Source: Verrucomicrobiaceae bacterium E54
Lineage (GTDB): Bacteria > Verrucomicrobiota > Verrucomicrobiia > Verrucomicrobiales > Akkermansiaceae
Length of the DNA stretch: 64,000 nucleotides
Assembly: GCA_022548915.1 (NCBI GenBank)
Contig: JAKZES010000004.1
Location: 1 to 64,000 of the forward strand
Direction: 5' to 3'
Shown: piece after piece, positions 14,951-23,873 of the stretch
How positions within the stretch are numbered: position 1 is the stretch's first letter
How the letters are laid out: each line of letters begins with the position of its first letter
Notes under the pieces: generated by a model
Seen by the model: only the letters and a program-made list of their open reading frames with translations
Told to the model about the DNA's origin: nothing
Database searches by the model: none
Translations under genes and position numbers: made by a program

Positions 14951-17353
14951 ATGGCCCTCAAAAAATCCGAACTCTACTCCTCCCTCTGGGCGTCCTGCGA
15001 CGAGCTGCGGGGCGGCATGGATGCCAGCCAGTACAAGGACTACGTGCTGGTGCTGCTGTTCATCAAGTACATCAGCGACAAGTACGCCGGCAAACCCTTC
15101 GCCGCGATCAAGATCCCGGCCGGCGCGAGCTTTGCCGACATGGTGAAGCTGAAGGGCAAGAAGGACATCGGCGACCAGATCAACAAGACGATCATCGCCC
15201 CGCTGGCTGCGGCCAACAGCCAGCTCTCCCAAGCCGATTTCCCCGACTTCAACGACCCGAACAAGCTCGGCAGCGGCAAGGACATGGTCGACCGCCTCAC
15301 GAACCTGATCGGCATCTTCGAGAATCCGGCCCTCGACTTCTCACGCAACCGGGCCGACGGCGACGACATCCTCGGCGACGCCTACGAGTTCCTGATGCGG
15401 CACTTCGCCACCGAGAGCGGCAAGAGCAAAGGCCAGTTCTACACGCCGGCGGAGGTGAGCCGCATCATGGCCCGGGTGATCGGGATCGGGCAGACGGAGA
15501 CGAGTCCGGACACCACCGTGCTCGACCCCACCTGCGGCTCCAGCTCGCTGCTGCTGAAGGTCGCCGACGAGGCTCGCACCCCCGTCTCCCTCTACGGGCA
15601 GGAAAAGGACTCCGCCACCTCGGGCCTGGCCCGGATGAACATGATCCTGCACGACTACCCGACGGCGGAAATCAAGCAGGGCAACACGCTCGCCAACCCG
15701 CTCTTCAAGGACGGCGACGGCCTCAAACTCTTCGACTTCGTCGTCGCCAATCCGCCCTTCAGCGACAAGCGGTGGAGCAACGGGGTCGATCCCGAGAACG
15801 ATCCCTACGACCGTTTCAGTCACTTCGGCGTGCCGCCGGGCAAGCAGGGAGACTACGCCTACCTCCTGCACATCATCCGCTCGCTGAAGTCGACGGGGAA
15901 GGGGGCCTGCATTCTGCCTCACGGCGTGCTGTTCCGGGGAAATGCCGAGGCCGCCATCCGCCAAAAGCTGATCCGCAGCGGCTACCTCAAGGGCATCATC
16001 GGCCTGCCGGCCAACCTCTTCTACGGCACCGGCATCCCGGCCTGCATCCTCGTCCTCGACAAGGAGCATGCCGCCGCCCGCAAGGGAATCTTCATGATCG
16101 ACGCCAGTGCGGGCTTCCAGAAGGACGGCAACAAGAACCGCCTCCGCTCCCGCGACATCCACAAGATCGTCGATGCCTTCACCAAGGGCGTCGAGATCGA
16201 CGGCTACTCGCGGATGGTTCCGGTCGCCGAGATCGAGAAGAACGACTTCAACCTCAACCTGCCCCGCTACATCGACAACCGCGAGGCCGAGGACACTCAG
16301 GACATCGAGGCTCACCTACAGGGCGGCATCCCCGAGGCCGACCTCGAAGGCCTCGCCGAGACCTGGGCCGTCTGCCCGGGGCTGAGGAAGTCCCTCTTCA
16401 AGGCCAACCGCCCCGGCTACCTCGACCTCACGGTCGAAACGGGTGCCCTCAAGGAAACCATCCACGGGCATCCCGAGTTCGCCGCCTTTGTGGAGGGCAC
16501 CGAGAAGCACTTCGCCACCTGGCGGGACGCCATGGCCAAGTCGCTCCGCCAGCTCGAGCCCGCCTGCCAGCCCAAGCAGGTCATCCACGACCTCTCCGAA
16601 GGCCTGCTGGCCCACTATCTGGGCCAGCTGCTGCTCGACGCCTACGCGGTTTATCAGCACCTCATGGACTACTGGGCGGAGACCATGCAGGACGACGTCT
16701 ACCTGATCGCCGCCGATGGCTGGAAGGCCGAGACCTACCGCATCCTCGTCGAAGACAAGAAGGGCAAGACCAAGGACAAGGGTTGGACCTGCGACCTCGT
16801 GCCGAAGTCACTCGTGGTTGCCCGGTATTTTGCCCAGGAGTTGGACGACATCGAATCCGCCACCGCCGACCTGGAGGCGCTGGTCTCGGCGCAGACCGAG
16901 CTTGAGGAGGAGCACGGCGGCGAGGAAGGGGCGTTCGGCGAGTTCGAGAAGATCAACGCCGCGGCGGTCAAGGCCCGGCTGAAGGAACTCAAGGCGGGAG
17001 GCGACGATGCCGATGAGCGGGCCGTCCTGAAGGAGTGGCTCGACCTTAGCGAGGAGATCTCCTCGCTGAAGAAGGTCATCAAGGACGCCGAGGCGAAGCT
17101 CGATGCCGCCGCCTACGCCCAGTATCCCAAGCTCACCGAGGGCGAGGTGAAGACGCTGGTGGTCGAGGACAAATGGCTTGCCACCCTCGGCACCGCCATC
17201 CACGGCGAAATCGACCGCATCGAGCAGGCCCTTACCGGCCGGGTCAAGGAACTTGCCGACCGCTACGCCACCCCCATGCCCGCCATGACCGACCGCGTGG
17301 CCGAACTCGAAGCCAAGGTCGCCGCCCACTTGGAAAGGATGGGCTTCGCATGA
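14951..17353 (+). CDS. hsdM: Type I restriction-modification DNA methyltransferase subunit
   Basis: 800 residues from the ATG at 14951 (MALKKSELYSSLW); the upstream 57-residue extension is not protein-like. HsdM_N covers about residues 1-150. The N6-adenine methylase core shows motif I LDPTCGSSSLLLKV near residue 191 (Ser where CGSG is usual) and motif IV NPPF near 266. KGQFYTPAEV is also visible. The last 250 residues contain coiled-coil segments, giving a long HsdM subfamily member. It transfers methyl groups from SAM to adenine in the HsdS-specified site. Its TGA overlaps the next ATG. Confidence 0.93.
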   Translation: MALKKSELYSSLWASCDELRGGMDASQYKDYVLVLLFIKYISDKYAGKPFAAIKIPAGASFADMVKLKGKKDIGDQINKTIIAPLAAANSQLSQADFPDFNDPNKLGSGKDMVDRLTNLIGIFENPALDFSRNRADGDDILGDAYEFLMRHFATESGKSKGQFYTPAEVSRIMARVIGIGQTETSPDTTVLDPTCGSSSLLLKVADEARTPVSLYGQEKDSATSGLARMNMILHDYPTAEIKQGNTLANPLFKDGDGLKLFDFVVANPPFSDKRWSNGVDPENDPYDRFSHFGVPPGKQGDYAYLLHIIRSLKSTGKGACILPHGVLFRGNAEAAIRQKLIRSGYLKGIIGLPANLFYGTGIPACILVLDKEHAAARKGIFMIDASAGFQKDGNKNRLRSRDIHKIVDAFTKGVEIDGYSRMVPVAEIEKNDFNLNLPRYIDNREAEDTQDIEAHLQGGIPEADLEGLAETWAVCPGLRKSLFKANRPGYLDLTVETGALKETIHGHPEFAAFVEGTEKHFATWRDAMAKSLRQLEPACQPKQVIHDLSEGLLAHYLGQLLLDAYAVYQHLMDYWAETMQDDVYLIAADGWKAETYRILVEDKKGKTKDKGWTCDLVPKSLVVARYFAQELDDIESATADLEALVSAQTELEEEHGGEEGAFGEFEKINAAAVKARLKELKAGGDDADERAVLKEWLDLSEEISSLKKVIKDAEAKLDAAAYAQYPKLTEGEVKTLVVEDKWLATLGTAIHGEIDRIEQALTGRVKELADRYATPMPAMTDRVAELEAKVAAHLERMGFA

Positions 17354-18489
17354 ACTTCGACCAACTCGTCACCCTCTGCGGCGACACGCACCGGCGGTTC
17401 GCCGCCGCCGCCGGTCGCACGATCAACGCCCACCTCACCGCTCGCAACTTCCTGCTCGGGCTCTACATCGTGCATTTCGAGCAGGAAGGCGAGGACCGGG
17501 CCGGCTATGGCAAGCAGACCCTCAAGGCCTTGTCCTCCGCCCTGCAGGCCGCGGTCGGGCGCGGCTTCTCGGTGGACAACCTTGAATTGATGCGGCGCTT
17601 CTACCTCCAATTCGGCCCCGAGATCCTCCGTCACGGGATTTCCGAGACACCGTCCCGGATTTCCCAAGCGGCCACGCCGGACAAATCCGAGACGCTGTCT
17701 CGGATTTCCACCGAGATCGCCCGGGCGGCCCTGCCCGGCGGGGAAATGATGGCCGAGCTGCCCGCTCTTTTCCCCCTCGGCTGGTCGCACTATGTCGAGC
17801 TGCTCACCATCGATTCCCCGGACGAACGCCGGTTCTACGAAATCGAAGCCGCCGCCAACCAGTGGGGCGTCCGCGAACTCCGCCGGCAGATCGCCAGCTC
17901 CCTCTACGAGCGCCTCGCCCTCAGCCGCGACAAGGAGGAGATCCGCCGCCTCGCCAGCGAGGGCCAGGTCGTCGAGAAGGCCGCCGACCTCATCAAGAAC
18001 CCGCTGGTCCTCGAGTTCCTCGGCCTCGATGAGCGGCCGCACTATTCCGAGGACGACCTCGAATCCGCCATCATCGACCGCCTGGAGAGCTTCCTGCTGG
18101 AACTCGGCAAGGGCTTCCTCTTCGAGGGTCGGCAGAAGCGCTTCACCTTCGACAACGACCACTTCTTCGTCGATCTCGTCTTCTACAACCGGCTGCTCCG
18201 CTGCTACGTCCTCATCGACCTCAAGCGCGACAAGCTCACCCACCAGGACCTCGGGCAGATGCAGATGTATGTGAACTACTTCGACCGCCACGTGAAGCTG
18301 GACGACGAACTCCCCACCATCGGCATCGTCCTCTGCCACCGCAAGAACGACGCGCTGGTCGAACTCACCCTGCCCGCCGACGCCAACATCTTCGCCTCGA
18401 AATACCAGCTCTACCTCCCCTCCAAGGAGGAACTCAAGGCCCGCCTCGAACAGATCACCGAAGACCTGGAAGGAGGGCTGCCGCAGTGA
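17350..18489 (+). CDS. DUF1016/YhcG-type PD-(D/E)XK nuclease within the RM operon
   Basis: 379 residues; the start ATG overlaps the hsdM stop (ATGA). DUF1016 N-terminal helical region: LLGLYIVHFEQEGEDRAGYG, ALSSALQAAVGRGFSVDNL. The C-terminal nuclease region has FFVDLVFYNRLLRCYVLIDLK near residue 287 followed by HQDLGQMQMYVNYF, a D...DLK...Q pattern. YhcG-type proteins are often found in type I RM loci, but their role is unclear. A 40-residue insert (ISETPSRISQAAT...SETLSRIS) between the two parts is encoded by REP-like palindromes. It overlaps hsdS by GTGA. Confidence 0.85.
   Translation: MNFDQLVTLCGDTHRRFAAAAGRTINAHLTARNFLLGLYIVHFEQEGEDRAGYGKQTLKALSSALQAAVGRGFSVDNLELMRRFYLQFGPEILRHGISETPSRISQAATPDKSETLSRISTEIARAALPGGEMMAELPALFPLGWSHYVELLTIDSPDERRFYEIEAAANQWGVRELRRQIASSLYERLALSRDKEEIRRLASEGQVVEKAADLIKNPLVLEFLGLDERPHYSEDDLESAIIDRLESFLLELGKGFLFEGRQKRFTFDNDHFFVDLVFYNRLLRCYVLIDLKRDKLTHQDLGQMQMYVNYFDRHVKLDDELPTIGIVLCHRKNDALVELTLPADANIFASKYQLYLPSKEELKARLEQITEDLEGGLPQ
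17683..17707. repeat. REP-like palindrome inside the DUF1016 coding region
   Basis: AAATCCGAGAC-GCT-GTCTCGGATTT is a perfect 11-bp inverted repeat, in frame in the gene. An imperfect relative (GGGATTTCCGAGAC-ACC-GTCCCGGATTTCCC, shown in parts) lies at 17635-17665. Both encode the SET(P/L)SRIS peptide. The GAC-NNN-GTC core also occurs in the palindromes between hipB and rarA. Confidence 0.6.
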
Positions 18490-19751
18490 AGCCCGGATAC
18501 AAGCAGACCGAGGTCGGGGTGATTCCGGAGGATTGGGAGACGCCGTCCATTGGAGACTACCGACCATTTGTCACCAGCGGATCTCGTGGGTGGGCTGCTT
18601 ACTATGAGGAATACGGGTCGCCATTCATCAGGATCACCAATCTGAACCGGGGATCGATCCACTTGGATCTCGATGACCTCCGCTTCGTCGCTATTCCGCC
18701 TCAAAACACCGAAGGTCAGCGAACTGTCCTGCAGGACGACGATCTGCTCATTTCGATCACAGCTGACATTGGCATCGTCGGCATCGTGTCCCACGAATTG
18801 CCTAAACCGGCCTACATAAATCAGCACATCGCCTTGGTGCGATTCGATCGGGGGCGGATATCACCGAAGTATGTGACCTACTTCTTGGGGTCCGAACGAA
18901 CCCAACGGATCTTCCGGGCATTGACTGACTCGGGAGCAAAAGCAGGGATGAATCTCACGACCGTTCAGCAAATTCGCTTTGCGGCACCACCCACCCTCGC
19001 CGAACAAGAAGCCATCGCTGCGGCCTTGAGCGATGCGGATGCCCTCATCGACTCCCTGGAGCAACTCATCGCCAAGAAACGCCTCCTCAAACAAGGGGCC
19101 ATGCAGGACCTCCTCACCGGCAAGAAACGCCTCCCGGGGTTTGAGGGGGAGTGGGAGGTGAAGACGTTGGGCGAGCTGTTCACGTTCAAGAATGGCCTCA
19201 ATAAATCGAAGGAGTTTTTTGGGCACGGGACCCCTATCGTAAACTACATGGACGTATTCGAGGCACCGATGCTCACCCCCCAGCGACTCATCGGCAAAGT
19301 GTCACTGACCCGAAGCGAGTTGAACGCCTACGACGTCCGCTCCGGAGACGTCTTTTTCACCAGAACTTCGGAGACCCCGGATGAGGTTGGGATGGCGGCG
19401 GTCATTACAGGAGAGCCAGTCGACACCGTTTTCAGCGGATTCGTTCTTCGGGCTCGGCCCAAACAAGATGTGTTCGACAATGCATACAAAGCTTTTTGTT
19501 TCCGGACTCCAGAGGTTCGGGATCAGATCGTGGCGAAAGCCTCTTACACGACTCGGGCACTGACGAATGGGCGGGCTCTGTCCACCGTGAAGATCAGGGT
19601 GCCCGAGAAATCAGAACAAACCGCCATCGCCGCGATCCTGAGCGACATGGACGCCGAGCTCGCCGCCCTCGAAGCCAAGCTGGCCAAGGCCCGCCAGGTG
19701 AAGCAGGGCATGATGCAGGAACTCCTCACCGGAAAGACGAGGTTGATTTAG
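18486..19751 (+). CDS. hsdS: Type I restriction specificity subunit
   Basis: 421 residues with a GTG start overlapping the previous stop (GTGA). The layout is two target-recognition domains separated by a conserved helical spacer: KQTEVGVIPEDWE at the N-terminus, AEQEAIAAALSDADALIDSLEQLIAKK...QDLLTGKKRL in the middle and SEQTAIAAILSDMDAELAALEAKL...QELLTGKTRL at the end. The two spacer repeats are typical of HsdS pseudo-symmetry. It determines the bipartite DNA target, which cannot be read from sequence. The TRD parts have lower GC than the conserved parts, as expected for exchanged TRDs. Confidence 0.92.
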   Translation: MKPGYKQTEVGVIPEDWETPSIGDYRPFVTSGSRGWAAYYEEYGSPFIRITNLNRGSIHLDLDDLRFVAIPPQNTEGQRTVLQDDDLLISITADIGIVGIVSHELPKPAYINQHIALVRFDRGRISPKYVTYFLGSERTQRIFRALTDSGAKAGMNLTTVQQIRFAAPPTLAEQEAIAAALSDADALIDSLEQLIAKKRLLKQGAMQDLLTGKKRLPGFEGEWEVKTLGELFTFKNGLNKSKEFFGHGTPIVNYMDVFEAPMLTPQRLIGKVSLTRSELNAYDVRSGDVFFTRTSETPDEVGMAAVITGEPVDTVFSGFVLRARPKQDVFDNAYKAFCFRTPEVRDQIVAKASYTTRALTNGRALSTVKIRVPEKSEQTAIAAILSDMDAELAALEAKLAKARQVKQGMMQELLTGKTRLI

Positions 19752-19763
19752 CCCGCCACCGAT

Positions 19764-21440
19764 ATGCCTGCTAAGAAATCATCTAACCGGCTGGTGAAGA
19801 AGGCCACGACGAAGAAGGCCACGACGAAGAAGGCCACGGCGAAGAAAGCCACGGCGAAGAAGGCCACGGCGAAGAAAGCCACGGCGAAGAAGGCCACGGC
19901 GAAGAAGGCCACGGCGAAGAAGACCCCTCCGAAGAAGGTAACCCCGAGATCCGTTCTTAAAATGACGGCCGCGGAGGCTCGGTCATTCTTCCTGAAGGGA
20001 GAGAGCTACTGCAATCTTGACCTCCCGCCGTATTTCGACTTCGAGCCGATCCTTCGCAACGTCGATGCCATTCTTTCCGGGAGGCTCCTCAGCTCGATGT
20101 GGTCGAACAGCCCTTGCGAAGTCGATGCGATCAGCCACACGATCCTGAACAATAAGGATGGTCGTTACGCCTGGCGTCCAATCCAGCTTACGCATCCAGC
20201 ACTCTACGTGTCCCTCGTTCATCACCTGACCGATCCGGCCAACTGGACGAAGATTCTCGACGCGTTCAAGCGATCCCGTCGTGATCCGCAGATCCACTGC
20301 TTGAGCCTTCCGGTCGAGTCTCGAAATGCCCAGCAAGACAAGGCAGCTCAGGTCCTCCAATGGTGGGAAGATGTGGAGCAGCGGTCCATTCAGCTTTCGA
20401 TCGAGTATGAGTATCTCTTTCACGCCGACATCACGGACTGCTACGGATCGATCTACACTCATTCGCTGAGTTGGGCCTTGCACGGTCGAGCGGTCATGAA
20501 GCAACCGGTGAACAGGAACAACCGGGTCCTCATCGGTAACATCATCGACCGACACCTCATGGACATGAGTCACGGTCAGACGAACGGGATTCCTCAGGGG
20601 TCGGTGCTGATGGATTTCATTGCCGAGCTTGTCCTCGGCTATGCTGACCGCCTCCTCAGAATCAAAATCCGCCGAGCCGGAATTCGGGACTACCAGATTC
20701 TTCGCTATCGCGACGACTACCGAATCTTTACCAATCACCCAACCGAGGGGGAAGAGATACTCAGGCTTCTCACCGAGACGATGCATTTCCTCGGAATGAA
20801 GCTCAGCCCCGCCAAGACCGGCCCTTCGTCCAGCGTCGTCGCCGGGTCGGTGAAGCCGGACAAGATTGACTGGATCACGCAGATGGAATTCAACCGCAAC
20901 CTCCAGAAGCACCTGTTGCTCATCCACGGGTTTTCACGGAAGCACCCGAACTCAGGCAGCTTGATCCGGGCTCTGGTCAAGTTCTACCGCAGGATCCATA
21001 GGCGGAAAAAGGCGATAGCGGACCCTAAGCCGATGATTGCTTTGACTGTCGATATTGCAGCAAACAACCCAAGGGCTTACTCCATCACTGCCGCGATCAT
21101 CAGCAAGCTACTGAGCAACATTGGCAAGGGGGTCGAGGTCAACGACCTGTTGGGCAAGATCAGGAACCGCTTCGAGCGTGTCCCGAACACCGGCCACCTT
21201 CAGATTTGGTTGCAGCGGATCTCCCACTTTCATCAAGGGGCGGCCATCGGATACACGGAACCCATCTGCAAATTGCTTGGGGGCGGGAATCCGACGATTT
21301 GGAAGAACGACTGGATCCAGTCGCGACGATTGAAGGCGGCAATCGATCCAAAACGCATCGTGGACAAGAAAGTCGTCAGGAAGACGCACCTTGTGATTGC
21401 CCTGGATGAAGTTCAGTTGTTTAACCCGTATGCAACGTGA
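19764..21440 (+). CDS. Reverse transcriptase with N-terminal (KKATA)n tail
   Basis: 558 residues, starting 12 bp after hsdS. Residues 1-70 are a Lys/Ala/Thr-rich tail with eight 5-residue repeats (two KKATT and six KKATA), like histone-H1-type bacterial nucleoid proteins. The RT core follows: motif A ADITDCYGSIYTHSL near 220, motif B QTNGIPQGSVL near 275, and motif C RYRDDYRIF near 314, with the catalytic YxDD as YRDD. GMKLSPAKT is the next motif. There is no maturase or HNH domain of group II introns. The C-terminal 200 residues are helical. It looks like an unknown-group/Abi-like defence RT. The subgroup cannot be fixed here. Confidence 0.86.
   Translation: MPAKKSSNRLVKKATTKKATTKKATAKKATAKKATAKKATAKKATAKKATAKKTPPKKVTPRSVLKMTAAEARSFFLKGESYCNLDLPPYFDFEPILRNVDAILSGRLLSSMWSNSPCEVDAISHTILNNKDGRYAWRPIQLTHPALYVSLVHHLTDPANWTKILDAFKRSRRDPQIHCLSLPVESRNAQQDKAAQVLQWWEDVEQRSIQLSIEYEYLFHADITDCYGSIYTHSLSWALHGRAVMKQPVNRNNRVLIGNIIDRHLMDMSHGQTNGIPQGSVLMDFIAELVLGYADRLLRIKIRRAGIRDYQILRYRDDYRIFTNHPTEGEEILRLLTETMHFLGMKLSPAKTGPSSSVVAGSVKPDKIDWITQMEFNRNLQKHLLLIHGFSRKHPNSGSLIRALVKFYRRIHRRKKAIADPKPMIALTVDIAANNPRAYSITAAIISKLLSNIGKGVEVNDLLGKIRNRFERVPNTGHLQIWLQRISHFHQGAAIGYTEPICKLLGGGNPTIWKNDWIQSRRLKAAIDPKRIVDKKVVRKTHLVIALDEVQLFNPYAT
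19797..19916 (+). repeat. 15-bp coding minisatellite, eight copies
   Basis: Eight tandem 15-bp units of the form AAGAARGCCACGRCG encode KKAT(T/A). The first two end in ACG (Thr), the last six in GCG (Ala), and only synonymous AAG/AAA changes are seen among the latter. The multiple-of-three unit preserves frame, so copy number can vary without inactivating the reverse transcriptase. Confidence 0.9.
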
Positions 21441-21524
21441 AGCTGGCGCATCATGGTTGATGTTGGCTGGCTTACTCAGGAAACGCGGTTCGGGCATGAT
21501 ACCGGAGGCGATTCTTTGTGAGCT

Positions 21525-22232
21525 ATGGTGACTGAGGAAACGACTGGCTGGCAGGGCATTGGGGAACTGCTCGACGACTGGATGAGGCTCGACGCCACGA
21601 TCGCCCGGTCGAATCACGCCGAGGGCCGGTCGTTCAATCCGCTACCTTGGCTCAAGATCGGCGAGACCATGCACAGTCGGATCCTCGGCGACTTTCTCGA
21701 CCCACAAGGAAGTCACGGACAGGGAGCGATATTTCTGATGCCTTTTCTTGAGGAGTTGGGAGTGCCCGAACCGCAAGCCGGCATCTGGCACGTAACGGTG
21801 GAGACCGGTCGTGTGGACATCCTGATCTGGAGGAATGAGCCGAGGAGAAGTGCGGTGATCATCGAGAACAAGGCGAAGGATGCGGTCGACCAGTTGAACC
21901 AGATTTATCGGTATTGGCACCATGAGGTTTTCCTCTGGGATCCTGCAGCATGGCCGATGGGAAACCCGATGGCGATCGAGGAGCGGCGGCGCGATTTTCA
22001 CGTGGTCTATCTGCCGACCGGGAAGGACAAGGGCCCAGCCGCTCACAGTATGGAGAGGCCGCAGGGGATGGAGAAAGCGAACCCCTGGGATCGGGTCCCG
22101 TTGAAATGCACGATTATGCCGTTGGCGGACCTGATGGAACTTTGGGAGCGGGAATCCGTCGGCAAGGTGCCGCCGACAAACCATCGTCTCAATGCCTTCA
22201 TCGGCCTTTATCAGGAACTCTGGAAAAAATGA
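21525..22232 (+). CDS. PD-(D/E)XK nuclease superfamily protein (PDDEXK_4-like)
   Basis: 235 residues. The core GRVDILIW...SAVIIENKAKDAVDQLNQIYRYW (residues about 95-125) gives D...ENK...Q-x-x-x-Y, the pattern of the PDDEXK_4 family. The N-terminal segment RSFNPLPWLKIGETMHSRILGDFLDPQGSHGQG also fits that family. Its stop overlaps the next start (ATGA), so it probably acts with that protein. It sits directly after the RT gene, with an 84-bp gap. Confidence 0.8.
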   Translation: MVTEETTGWQGIGELLDDWMRLDATIARSNHAEGRSFNPLPWLKIGETMHSRILGDFLDPQGSHGQGAIFLMPFLEELGVPEPQAGIWHVTVETGRVDILIWRNEPRRSAVIIENKAKDAVDQLNQIYRYWHHEVFLWDPAAWPMGNPMAIEERRRDFHVVYLPTGKDKGPAAHSMERPQGMEKANPWDRVPLKCTIMPLADLMELWERESVGKVPPTNHRLNAFIGLYQELWKK

Positions 22233-22852
22233 AAAGGGAACTTATCGACCGAGCCGGCGAAGTCTTCCATTCAATGGAGCGTTGGACTGCGTTCTATCAA
22301 ATCGAGTCACAGGTGATTCATATCATGGACCACTGGCTCCGGATCGGTGCCGAGGCTTTGAGGAAGGACTTCGAGCTCAACCCGTGCGGCTCATGGCAGT
22401 GCTCGGCTTGGGGTGGGGAGACGAGAGACACCCACTGGTATCTCAGCGGTGACGGTGAACCGGGTGAGGTGGGGATCGGACTCGGCATTGGATGGCGGGA
22501 ATTCGAGCTCCACCTTATCCATGGTGGCAATGACCAGGAAGCACGCCAGCGGGCGGTCGCAATCCTTGCCTCAGCGGAGTTCGAGCCGCTCCGTATTTTG
22601 ACGGGATCGCCCGAGGTGCGTGCGGAACGCAGGAAATACGGCAGCATCCTTTCGATTCGGAACTTCAATCCTTTTGACGAGGTTCGCGATCCTGCGATGA
22701 GGGCAAGGATGATCGCTTGGCAGGCGGGGCAGGCCACGGAGCGGTTCGTGGAACGCACGTCGGCCAGGATCCGGCAGATCACGGATGATCTCATGATCAC
22801 CCGGTTGGTTCGCGAACTGAACATTCGGGTTGGAAAAGGGCCTTCCGCTTAG
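22229..22852 (+). CDS. Hypothetical partner of the PDDEXK_4-like nuclease
   Basis: 207 residues, translationally coupled (ATGA). No family is recognised with certainty. It has a helical N-terminus, a beta-rich middle with TRDTHWYLSGDGEPGEVGIGL, and SILSIRNFNPFDE. Aromatic and charged residues are frequent. In PDDEXK_4 loci the C-terminal half is often one polypeptide with the nuclease, so this could be a split second domain. A longer in-frame ORF to 21950 is a shadow of the upstream gene. Confidence 0.65.
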   Translation: MKRELIDRAGEVFHSMERWTAFYQIESQVIHIMDHWLRIGAEALRKDFELNPCGSWQCSAWGGETRDTHWYLSGDGEPGEVGIGLGIGWREFELHLIHGGNDQEARQRAVAILASAEFEPLRILTGSPEVRAERRKYGSILSIRNFNPFDEVRDPAMRARMIAWQAGQATERFVERTSARIRQITDDLMITRLVRELNIRVGKGPSA

Positions 22853-22865
22853 AAGCAAGGAGTCG

Positions 22866-23807
22866 ATGAGCACGAAGTTGATCACCACAGGTGTTTGGAA
22901 GGAGCTCACCAAGGCAGCGAAATCCGCCCGGAAGCCCTGCCATGTGGCGGTTGCGTACTTTTCGGAAGGAGCGGATCGTTTGCTGCCGCTGCCCAGTGGC
23001 AGTCGGCTGGTGGTGAATGCGAACGAGCGGGTCGTAGCGGCGGGCCAGACGTGTCCGACGACTCTCGAAAGGTTGCTTGAGAAGGGGGTGAAGATCTACA
23101 GCGTGGAGAACCTTCACGCGAAGGTCTTCGTGATCGGTGAAACCGCTTATGTCGGTTCCAGCAATGCTTCATGGAATTCGGAACGCCGTTTGGTGGAAGT
23201 GGTGGTCCGTTCCAACGACGCCGGCGTTGTCCGAAGTGCACGGAAACTTGTGGAGGGACTCTGCCTCAGCGAGCTGACTCCCGGAGCGTTGGCGAGGTTG
23301 GCGGGTATTTATGTCCCACCGAAGTTCCCGCACGGCAAAGGCAGGAAGCGGGTGGCCGGTCAAACCACCGTTGCGGCTGAGATTGCGCCGCTGAGAATCG
23401 TCAGGCTGAGGGACGTCGAGTGGTCGGAGTGGGACCAAGAGAACATCGACAAGGGTGAAGCCGAGGCAGAACGGAGTCGTGAACACGGCGAAGGGTTTCG
23501 TCTGGATCACTTCAAGTGGGCCGGAAACTGTGCGGTCCAGGAGGGGGACGCGGTGATCCGAATTCTCACCGAACGGGATGGGCGGGCCTTCGTCTACCCT
23601 CCGGCGAGTGTCATCAAGAAGGACGTGCGGAAGAGAGATGGGAAGCTGGTGAGCTACCTGTTTGTGGAGGGGCCTGATCGCCGTCGACGGCGGTTTTCGA
23701 CGTGGGTCCGGAAACTGGGCAGTGCTGCCGAGAAGAAGGTCGGGCGTAGCGGCGTCGTGAAGGATGCCGCCCTGGTGCGGAAGCTCTTGAGATCGTGGGA
23801 AGGCTGA
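22866..23807 (+). CDS. PLD-like nuclease with a single HKD motif
   Basis: 313 residues from the ATG at 22866. The segment LHAKVFVIGETAYVGSSNASWNS (HxK...GSSN; H near residue 83) is the phospholipase D/nuclease signature, present once as in BfiI/Nuc-type enzymes that dimerise to form the active site. The usual Asp of HxK(x4)D is not evident (HAKVFVIGE), a feature to note. The C-terminal half (residues 170-313) is basic and of unknown fold. It lies 13 bp after the previous gene, in the same operon. Confidence 0.72.
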   Translation: MSTKLITTGVWKELTKAAKSARKPCHVAVAYFSEGADRLLPLPSGSRLVVNANERVVAAGQTCPTTLERLLEKGVKIYSVENLHAKVFVIGETAYVGSSNASWNSERRLVEVVVRSNDAGVVRSARKLVEGLCLSELTPGALARLAGIYVPPKFPHGKGRKRVAGQTTVAAEIAPLRIVRLRDVEWSEWDQENIDKGEAEAERSREHGEGFRLDHFKWAGNCAVQEGDAVIRILTERDGRAFVYPPASVIKKDVRKRDGKLVSYLFVEGPDRRRRRFSTWVRKLGSAAEKKVGRSGVVKDAALVRKLLRSWEG

Positions 23808-23873
23808 CCGGTGATGTCTTGCAGCGATGGACATCGACGAAGGGGAAGGGATCGGGAAAATGAATGAACGGCT

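Noticed and set aside
13925-15232. 435-aa minus-strand ORF over the DUF3102-like gene and hsdM
   Set aside because: Antisense to two supported genes; composition rich in G, R, V and H without domains.
17263-18567. 434-aa minus-strand ORF over the DUF1016 gene
   Set aside because: Antisense shadow; the plus-strand protein has domains and coupled starts.
19797-19916. Tandem 15-bp repeats as a CRISPR-like array
   Set aside because: Units are directly adjacent without spacers and encode a regular KKATA peptide in frame.
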